Positions 56,356 to 64,000 of a stretch of 64,000 nt of DNA are shown here, in pieces (positions within the stretch are counted from its first letter, which is position 1; the number at the start of each line of letters is the position of its first letter). Source of the DNA: Ignavibacteria bacterium. Lineage in GTDB: Bacteria; Bacteroidota; Ignavibacteria; Kapaibacteriales; UBA2268. The stretch lies in the NCBI GenBank assembly GCA_026416955.1, contig JAOAEE010000013.1:172841-236840 (forward strand), given 5' to 3'. Below the pieces are notes generated by a model. That model was not told the DNA's origin and ran no database searches. It saw only the letters and a list, made by a program, of their open reading frames with translations. Made by a program: the position numbers and the translations under genes.

Positions 56356-57231
56356 TTACTCGATATTCATAACCATTTCGCGAATTTTTTCAATTTCTTC
56401 TTTTGCTTGAACAACTAAATGTGAAATTTCAACATTATCCGATTTCGACCCAATTGTGTTAAATTCTCTGTTTATTTCTTGAATAATAAAATTAATTTTT
56501 TGCCCAACAGGTTCTTTCGATTTAATAGCATCTTTTAAAAATTTAATATGCGAGTCCAAACGAGCGCATTCTTCATTAATATCTAGCCGATTTGCCATCA
56601 ACAAAATTTCAAATTGGAGACGATTTTCGTCGATTTCATCACTTTCGAACAACATTGCAACTTTTCTACGTAATTTTTCTCTTTCTTCTTCTATTCTATT
56701 AATACTTTTTTGGATTATCTTGTTTAAAATCTCTTTTAACTTTTTTGCTCTATTGGAAATATCCTTCGAAAGATTTTTTCCTTCCTCCATTCGGTATTTA
56801 TCAATTAGGTGCAAAGCTTCGACTAACGCACTTTTAGCTACTTCCCATTCTCGTTCATTATCGAAATTAGTATTTTCCTCTACCAACAAGTAATTTGGAA
56901 ATGAAAGAATATCGCTAATCGTAATATTGCTTCGAAGCTTTAATTTCTTTGAAAGTTCAACTAAAGAATTATATATCCCAAATGCATTGTTTTCGTTTAA
57001 CTTAAATGGTTTTAATGAATAATCAAATTCTGTACTAATAGATACTGTGACCGTACCTCTTACAATAGTTTTTTTAACCTGGTCACGTATTTCTAATTCT
57101 TTTGCAAATAATGTTTTTGGCAACTTACAATTAATATCTAAATATTTGCTGTTTAATGATTTAATTTCGACAATTGCTTTAATTCCATTTTCATACTTTT
57201 CAACCCTAGAGTATCCTGTCATACTTTTCAT
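56356..57231 (-). CDS. YicC-family protein (endoribonuclease-like)
   Basis: 291 residues from the ATG at 57231 (MKSMTGYSRVE is the invariant family start); the in-frame codon at 57264 is upstream of the likely promoter. The C-terminal DUF1732 region ends with GQKINFIIQEINREFNTIGSKS and the acidic VQAKEEIEKIREM. YicC proteins are reported as RNA-degrading enzymes. Convergent with the receptor gene and divergent from der. Confidence 0.94.
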   Translation of the reverse strand: MKSMTGYSRVEKYENGIKAIVEIKSLNSKYLDINCKLPKTLFAKELEIRDQVKKTIVRGTVTVSISTEFDYSLKPFKLNENNAFGIYNSLVELSKKLKLRSNITISDILSFPNYLLVEENTNFDNEREWEVAKSALVEALHLIDKYRMEEGKNLSKDISNRAKKLKEILNKIIQKSINRIEEEREKLRRKVAMLFESDEIDENRLQFEILLMANRLDINEECARLDSHIKFLKDAIKSKEPVGQKINFIIQEINREFNTIGSKSDNVEISHLVVQAKEEIEKIREMVMNIE

Positions 57232-57261
57232 AATTATTCGTCTCTTTTGTTCAATAAATTT

Positions 57262-57269
57262 CAAAAATA
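57262..57269 (-). promoter_or_regulatory. Candidate -7 element (TATTTTTG) for yicC
   Basis: A TAnnTTTG match 30 nt before the yicC ATG at 57231. The predicted transcript would start downstream of the alternative start at 57264, favouring the shorter protein. Confidence 0.38.
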
Positions 57270-57312
57270 CAAAAACTATTAATGTAAAAGTTGAAAAGGA
57301 AACAACATAACT

Positions 57313-58638
57313 ATGGCATTAGTCGCTATTGTTGGGCGCCCAAATGTTGGAAAATCTACTTTATTCAATCGGTTGATTGGAAGGAAAGACGCCATCGTAG
57401 AAGATACACCGGGAGTTACAAGAGATAGAATTTATGGAGAAGCAGAATGGAGCGGAAAAAAATTCTTTGTCATTGATACTGGTGGTTTTGTTCCAAAATC
57501 TGAGGATTTAATTGAGCAGGCAGTTAAAGAACAAGCAATGATTGCAATCGATGAATCCGATGCTGTCCTTTTCGTTTGCGATGGAAGAGATGGAGTTACT
57601 AGTTACGACCTTGATATCGCAAATATTCTAAGGCAAAAAGCAAAAAAAGTTATACTATTAATTAATAAATGCGATAATCCACAACAAGATTTAAACTCTT
57701 ATGAATTTCATTCGCTTGGTTTGGGAAATCCATATCCGATATCTGCACTCTCCGGAAGAAACTCTTGGGAATTTTTGGATGAATTAATAACACTTCTTCC
57801 CGAAGGAGAAATTGAAAAATCAAACTCTTCGGTAAGCATTGCGATAATTGGCAGACCAAATGTAGGAAAATCCTCAATTGTCAATGCCTTAGTTGGAAAG
57901 CAAAGAACAATTGTAACTGACCTACCCGGAACAACAAGGGATTCAATCGATACAGTTATTAAATTTTACAATGAAAATATCACTCTTATCGATACCGCTG
58001 GATTAAGAAAAAAAAGCAACATAAAAGAAAGTATTGAATTCTACAGCGTAGTAAGAACCATAAGGTCAATCGAAAGATGCGACGTTGCAGTAGTTGTTAT
58101 TGACGCAACTTTAGGTTTAGAAGAACAAGACAAAAAGATTATAAATCAAGTAGAAGAAGCAAGAAAAGGTATTATTATTGCAGTAAATAAATGGGATTTA
58201 ATCGAAAATAAAGACAGTAAAACTGCGGATGAATTTAAAAAGAAAATTTATGAAGAGTTACAAACCTACTATTATGTTCCAATACTATTTGTTAGCGCTG
58301 TTACAAAACAACGATTAGTGAAAATAATCGAAAAGGCGAAAGAAATTAAAGAAAACAGAATGCAAAGAATACCTACCTCCCAATTGAACCGCCACATTCT
58401 ACCAGAACTCGAAAGAACACCTCCACCAGCAGTTAAAGGAAAGGATTTGAGAATTAACTTCATTACACAAACAAACATAGAACCACCTGTTTTCGTTTTC
58501 TTTTGTAACTTTCCAGACTTACTACCAATATCTTATAAAAGGTTTATGGAAAGACTTATCCGCGAGAAATACAATTTCGAAGGTACCCCAATTTCGTTCG
58601 TGTTTCGTAAGAAAAGCAAAAAGCAAAATTTTGATTAA
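57313..58638 (+). CDS. der: Ribosome-assembly GTPase Der (EngA)
   Basis: Essential double GTPase for 50S maturation, 441 residues. First G domain has GRPNVGKSTLFN, DTPGVTRD and NKCD; second has GRPNVGKSSIVN, DLPGTTRDSID, DTAGLRKKS and NKWD. A KH-like domain follows (about 350-441; TPPPAVKGKDLRINF). Its stop is 1 nt from the convergent nfnB stop. Confidence 0.97.
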   Translation: MALVAIVGRPNVGKSTLFNRLIGRKDAIVEDTPGVTRDRIYGEAEWSGKKFFVIDTGGFVPKSEDLIEQAVKEQAMIAIDESDAVLFVCDGRDGVTSYDLDIANILRQKAKKVILLINKCDNPQQDLNSYEFHSLGLGNPYPISALSGRNSWEFLDELITLLPEGEIEKSNSSVSIAIIGRPNVGKSSIVNALVGKQRTIVTDLPGTTRDSIDTVIKFYNENITLIDTAGLRKKSNIKESIEFYSVVRTIRSIERCDVAVVVIDATLGLEEQDKKIINQVEEARKGIIIAVNKWDLIENKDSKTADEFKKKIYEELQTYYYVPILFVSAVTKQRLVKIIEKAKEIKENRMQRIPTSQLNRHILPELERTPPPAVKGKDLRINFITQTNIEPPVFVFFCNFPDLLPISYKRFMERLIREKYNFEGTPISFVFRKKSKKQNFD

Positions 58639-58639
58639 T

Positions 58640-60920
<2,281 letters not shown>

Positions 60921-60941
60921 AAATTTCTCTAATAAAAACTA

Positions 60942-60957
60942 CAAAATTACAAAATTA
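60942..60957 (-). promoter_or_regulatory. Tandem -7 elements (two TAATTTTG octamers) for nfnAB
   Basis: Two directly adjacent TAnnTTTG matches, at 60942-60949 and 60950-60957, 21 and 29 nt before the nfnA ATG. One may be the active element, or the start site may be dual. Confidence 0.48.
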
Positions 60958-60962
60958 CATAT

Positions 60963-60983
60963 ATTATCTCTTTGTAAGATAAT
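60963..60983. promoter_or_regulatory. Inverted repeat upstream of nfnAB (operator candidate)
   Basis: ATTATCT and AGATAAT, 7 bp each, 7-nt spacer. It lies just upstream of the -7 octamers, where a -33 element and regulators would bind, in the region shared with the divergent metal-binding protein gene. Confidence 0.38.
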
Positions 60984-61068
60984 AGACGAGAACACCATTT
61001 GGTTGTTTTTATATTCAGAAAATAATCTCCTTTTTATTACGTTTTAGTTTTTTTAAAAAGGGTTTTGT

Positions 61069-61407
61069 ATGGTTAAGTTCGTCAATTACATTGCTATCTT
61101 ATTATTTGTAGTCTTTTCATTCTCATTTGCTCAACAGAACAGCAAAAGAATTGCTGATATTAAATCTTCTGTAGTTTGCGAAATGTGCAAAGAAAGGATT
61201 GAAAAACAATTGAAAAAAGTTAAAGGTATATTAAATGTCGATGTTATTCTGGATACCAAAACAATAAAAGTGGAGTTCGATACTACAAAAGTCTCCCTAG
61301 CCGATATTAAATTGACCATTTCAAAGATTGGTTACGATGCTGACGAGGTAAAAAAAGACCCAAAAGCCTATAAAAAACTACCAAAATGCTGCCGAATTGA
61401 CGGATAA
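61069..61407 (+). CDS. Exported heavy-metal-associated (HMA) domain protein
   Basis: 112 residues: signal peptide (to about SFAQ, 21) and one ferredoxin-like HMA domain with C37-x2-C40 (VVCEMCKERIEKQL), typical for Cu(I) or Zn binding. The domain ends VSLADIKLTISKIGYDADEV. The tail adds a vicinal Cys pair, C107-C108. Free-standing exported HMA proteins may act as periplasmic metal chaperones; no P-type ATPase is adjacent. Divergent from nfnA. Confidence 0.88.
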   Translation: MVKFVNYIAILLFVVFSFSFAQQNSKRIADIKSSVVCEMCKERIEKQLKKVKGILNVDVILDTKTIKVEFDTTKVSLADIKLTISKIGYDADEVKKDPKAYKKLPKCCRIDG

Positions 61408-61408
61408 A

Positions 61409-63409
61409 TTATTCCATATTCTCTAATACAATTTCGGCAATGTCTTTTACTTTTACTTCATCTTCTTTATTTTTTGCTTTTACCCCATCAGTCAGCATTG
61501 TCAAACAAAAAGGACAGTTGGAAGTAATTGTACTGGGTTTTGTCCTTAACAATTCTTCGGTTCTTTCAATATTGACTCGTTTACCTTGAGTTTCCTCTAA
61601 AAACATCATGCCACCTCCAGCACCACAACATAAGCCCTTGTCCTTTCTTCGTTTAACCTCAATAAAAGTTCCATTGTAAATTTTCTTTACAATATTTCTT
61701 GGTGCTTGGTATTCGTTGTTGTACCTTCCTAAATAGCAAGAATCGTGGTATGTAACAAATTCTTTGCTGTTTGTTTTGAGTTTTAATTTATTTTCCCTAA
61801 TCAGTTTCTCGATAAATTGTGTATGGTGGATTATTTCTGCTTTAAATCCAAAGTCTGGATATTCATTTTTAAATATATTGTAGCAATGAGGACATATTGT
61901 TAAAATTTTTACAACATTGTACTTTTTCAGAGTTTCAATATTTGTTTTGATTAAATAAGTTGCAAGATACTCATTTCCAGTTCGCCTTGCAACATCACCA
62001 TTACACATCTCCTCGGTTCCAAGAATAGCAAAATCGACACCAGCCTTTTGCAGTATTTGGGCAAAAGCACGTGAAACCTTTTTTGCTCTTTCATCAAAAC
62101 TTCCAGCACAACCAACCCAAAAGAGATATTCAAAATTAGATGATTCGCTTGCTATTTTAACATTTAAGTCTTTAGCCCAATCTCCACGCTCTGCCGATGG
62201 AAATTGCCAAGGAGCAAAGTTGTTTTCCATCGATGTAAAAACATTTTGGAGCAATGATGGAAAATTCGATTCCATCAAAACTTGGGACCTTCTCATTTCA
62301 ATTATAGGATGCAAGTGCTCAATTGTAATTGGACATTCCATCATACACGCACCACAAGTAGTACATTGCCAAAGTGCTTCCCAATTCTGATAGTCTCCAA
62401 CAAATTTTTTATCAAAAATCAATTTTTGTTTATCATCTAAATTTTGTTTTTTGATTTTGTTCAATTTTAGCAGAAATCCCCCTTTTTCGGTTGCTCTTTT
62501 TCGAATTTGAATGATAATATCTCTAGGACTTAAAACTTTCCCAGTTAAGTTTGCTGGGCACACACTATCACATCTTCCACAATGAGTGCAACTAAAACCA
62601 TCGTGAATGCTTTTCCAAGATAAATCCTCGAAGTCTTGGGCTCCAAACTTGTCAATATTTTCAGCTTCGAAATCGATATTGTTGGGCTTGAAAAAATATT
62701 CTGGGTCGCGAAAAAAAACATTCGGTATCGAGGTAAAAACGTGAAAATGTTTTGAATAGTAGAGATAATTCATAAAAAAGTAAATCCAAAGAATGTGTAG
62801 CCACCAGCAAAAATTATAGATAAAATCTGCATTACTGGATGGAATGTAGCTACTAAAATACGTGGCAATAGGTTGGAAAGAATATGTTTCTTTTCCATAA
62901 ACTAATATTTTGGCGGAATTTTGAATCAATAATGCAGTAACAATAATAAATATTGAAGCAAGCACAATTATTGCATCGGTAGTTTCTTTAGCATCTCCTT
63001 GTAACCTTTTAATTCGAAAAACGAAACGCCTTAGAAAAGCAAAAAGCACGGCTAAAATTACAAAAACACAAAAAATATCATTGGAAAAAGAAATTACCGT
63101 ATAGAAATCCCCAAGTATTGCCCAAGAAAATTCTTTGTAAAACCCTTGAAAAACGGCCTCCGAAGCAGAAAAGAGCAAAGCCAGAAATCCCCAAAATATT
63201 AAAATATGAACAATTCCGGCAAATGGGTCCCTTAATATTTTACTTTGAAACAAAGCAATTTTCAAAACATTGATTGCTCTTTGCCAAAACCTATCTGTTC
63301 GCGTTTCTTTTTTGCTAAGTTTTAAAATCTTATAAAATTTATAAAGGTTAGAAAATAAAAATCCAAATGCAGCAAATGTAATAAAACCAAATATTATTTC
63401 TTTGTACAT
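61409..63409 (-). CDS. Membrane Fe-S oxidoreductase with NarI-like heme-b domain and CCG domains (EMO/FadF-like)
   Basis: 666 residues from the ATG at 63409, which has GAGGGG just upstream (the in-frame start at 63448 is unlikely). Five or six N-terminal helices form a NarI-like cytochrome b domain (about 1-230). Two [4Fe-4S] motifs follow, CTHCGRCDSVCP and CTTCGACMMECP. Two CCG domains come last; the second is canonical (SCYLGRYN, LCCGAGGGMMF, NCPFC). This architecture matches HdrDE fusions and the ETF:quinone oxidoreductase type called FadF/EMO. No etfAB lies within view. Confidence 0.88.
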   Translation of the reverse strand: MYKEIIFGFITFAAFGFLFSNLYKFYKILKLSKKETRTDRFWQRAINVLKIALFQSKILRDPFAGIVHILIFWGFLALLFSASEAVFQGFYKEFSWAILGDFYTVISFSNDIFCVFVILAVLFAFLRRFVFRIKRLQGDAKETTDAIIVLASIFIIVTALLIQNSAKILVYGKETYSFQPIATYFSSYIPSSNADFIYNFCWWLHILWIYFFMNYLYYSKHFHVFTSIPNVFFRDPEYFFKPNNIDFEAENIDKFGAQDFEDLSWKSIHDGFSCTHCGRCDSVCPANLTGKVLSPRDIIIQIRKRATEKGGFLLKLNKIKKQNLDDKQKLIFDKKFVGDYQNWEALWQCTTCGACMMECPITIEHLHPIIEMRRSQVLMESNFPSLLQNVFTSMENNFAPWQFPSAERGDWAKDLNVKIASESSNFEYLFWVGCAGSFDERAKKVSRAFAQILQKAGVDFAILGTEEMCNGDVARRTGNEYLATYLIKTNIETLKKYNVVKILTICPHCYNIFKNEYPDFGFKAEIIHHTQFIEKLIRENKLKLKTNSKEFVTYHDSCYLGRYNNEYQAPRNIVKKIYNGTFIEVKRRKDKGLCCGAGGGMMFLEETQGKRVNIERTEELLRTKPSTITSNCPFCLTMLTDGVKAKNKEDEVKVKDIAEIVLENME

Positions 63410-63504
63410 AATCCCCTCAAAAAAATAAAAGCAAAATAGTAAAGGCACTTTTAATAGGTAAATAACAAAATCTAAAAATCTATGGAACTGTAATTTACTT
63501 GTTG
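63410..63504. other. Intergenic gap between the Fe-S oxidoreductase and the beta-propeller gene
   Basis: 95 AT-rich bases. I see the GAGGGG ribosome-binding site for the Fe-S gene and no convincing terminator hairpin. Confidence 0.5.
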
Positions 63505-64000
63505 CTATTGTTTAATTACAATTTCCGTTGGATTTAGTCCAACAGATACGCTCTTGACAAAATTAAAGTTTGAATTAAAGTATTCAAAAATAATAACTTC
63601 GCCTTCCACGGTGTAATTTTTTGCATTTCCAATCAACAAAATTTTTTTCTTATTATCGTAAGCAACAGAGTACCAAATTTCGGTACTTTTTGTATTACTA
63701 ACAACAACATCAATCTTACCATTATTGGGATTAATCTTAGCTATTTTGTCCTTAGAAGTAAAGTAAATTTCACCAGTCTCATCGTCAAGGAACAAACCTT
63801 TGTTCTGAATTCTCCAACTATTTAAAACCTTTAAGTTCTCTACGTCGAACATCACTATTCCACCTATAGAATCCTTCAACGAAGGTAAATGATTGTACGA
63901 AACGAACAACCTTTTCCTTAATCTATCTATTAAAACTTCAATTGGATTTGGTGCTATAAAAACGTTTTGAATTTCTTTCCCCAATTTAATATCAACAACC
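63505..64000 (-). CDS. YncE-like beta-propeller protein (5' partial)
   Basis: The 3' part of a gene continuing past the window end; the frame stays open to base 64000. About 165 residues show repeated blades with hydrophobic-Asp-Lys-Lys patterns (VLIDRLRKRLFVSYN, VAYDNKKKILLIGNA, GLFLDDETGEIYFTS) as in YVTN/YncE or SMP-30-like propellers. Export, ligand and length cannot be judged. An apparent TTG start at 63984 is internal. Confidence 0.7.
   Translation of the reverse strand, partial: VVDIKLGKEIQNVFIAPNPIEVLIDRLRKRLFVSYNHLPSLKDSIGGIVMFDVENLKVLNSWRIQNKGLFLDDETGEIYFTSKDKIAKINPNNGKIDVVVSNTKSTEIWYSVAYDNKKKILLIGNAKNYTVEGEVIIFEYFNSNFNFVKSVSVGLNPTEIVIKQ

Overview
The window reads as a chromosomal segment of a low-GC, Gram-negative bacterium of the Bacteroidota/Chlorobiota assemblage, plausibly an Ignavibacteria- or Kapabacteria-like lineage. 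Reasons: outer-membrane genes (bamA, two skp/ompH, lpxD, an OstA-like protein, two TonB-dependent receptors); very large secreted proteins with choice-of-anchor D (ASH) repeats and type IX-like C-terminal sorting domains; a PiT phosphate transporter fused to a PhoU-like domain; and TAnnTTTG motifs 18-36 nt before many start codons, which is the Bacteroidetes-type -7 element. The exact lineage is inference. No rRNA, tRNA, insertion sequence, prophage or CRISPR array was recognised, and no gene-free stretch exceeds 300 bases (the longest is 42026-42260).

Layout. 1-1668 (-): molybdenum hydroxylase pair of the isoquinoline 1-oxidoreductase type, the large subunit cut by the window start. 1807-3380: thioredoxin (-) and a divergent YchF-like GTPase (+). 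3377-15631 (-): five genes read from a giant secreted subtilisin through a small lipoprotein, a TonB-dependent receptor and a giant LTD/ASH protein to an orphan nuoF. 15728-24618: a lipoprotein (+), then tadA-rsmI-tmk-SDR-mazG (-), a YtcJ-like amidohydrolase (+) and HIT-rsmA-ABC exporter (-). 24695-42025 (-): nuoABCDHIJKLMN followed on the same strand by a macro-domain protein, an OstA-like protein, a giant IgGFc-like/ASH protein and a small barrel-like protein, closed by a strong hairpin. 42261-44573 (-): PiT-PhoU fusion. 44666-52924 (+): purB, an MFS/POT-like transporter, then the envelope set uppS-bamA-ompH-ompH-lpxD. 52928-56283: a stand-alone PASTA protein (-) and a TPP-riboswitch-controlled TonB receptor (+). 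56356-64000: yicC (-), der (+), nfnBA (-), a secreted heavy-metal-binding protein (+), a membrane Fe-S oxidoreductase (-) and a partial beta-propeller protein (-).

How they work together. Redox chemistry is a theme. Complex I lacks E, F and G in its main cluster, and only F is found, about 27 kb away. NfnAB could link NADH, NADPH and ferredoxin. The Fe-S/heme-b protein near the right end looks like a quinone reductase partner for electron-transfer flavoprotein. The rest is envelope assembly, surface or secreted proteins, and housekeeping nucleotide, tRNA and rRNA functions. I found no defence system, secondary-metabolite cluster or clearly new multi-gene system. The most informative observations are regulatory: a TPP riboswitch with a readable candidate expression platform, and perfect inverted repeats over the nuo and nfn promoters. 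Also notable are the split complex I, the divergent YchF paralog and the near-absence of space between convergent genes.
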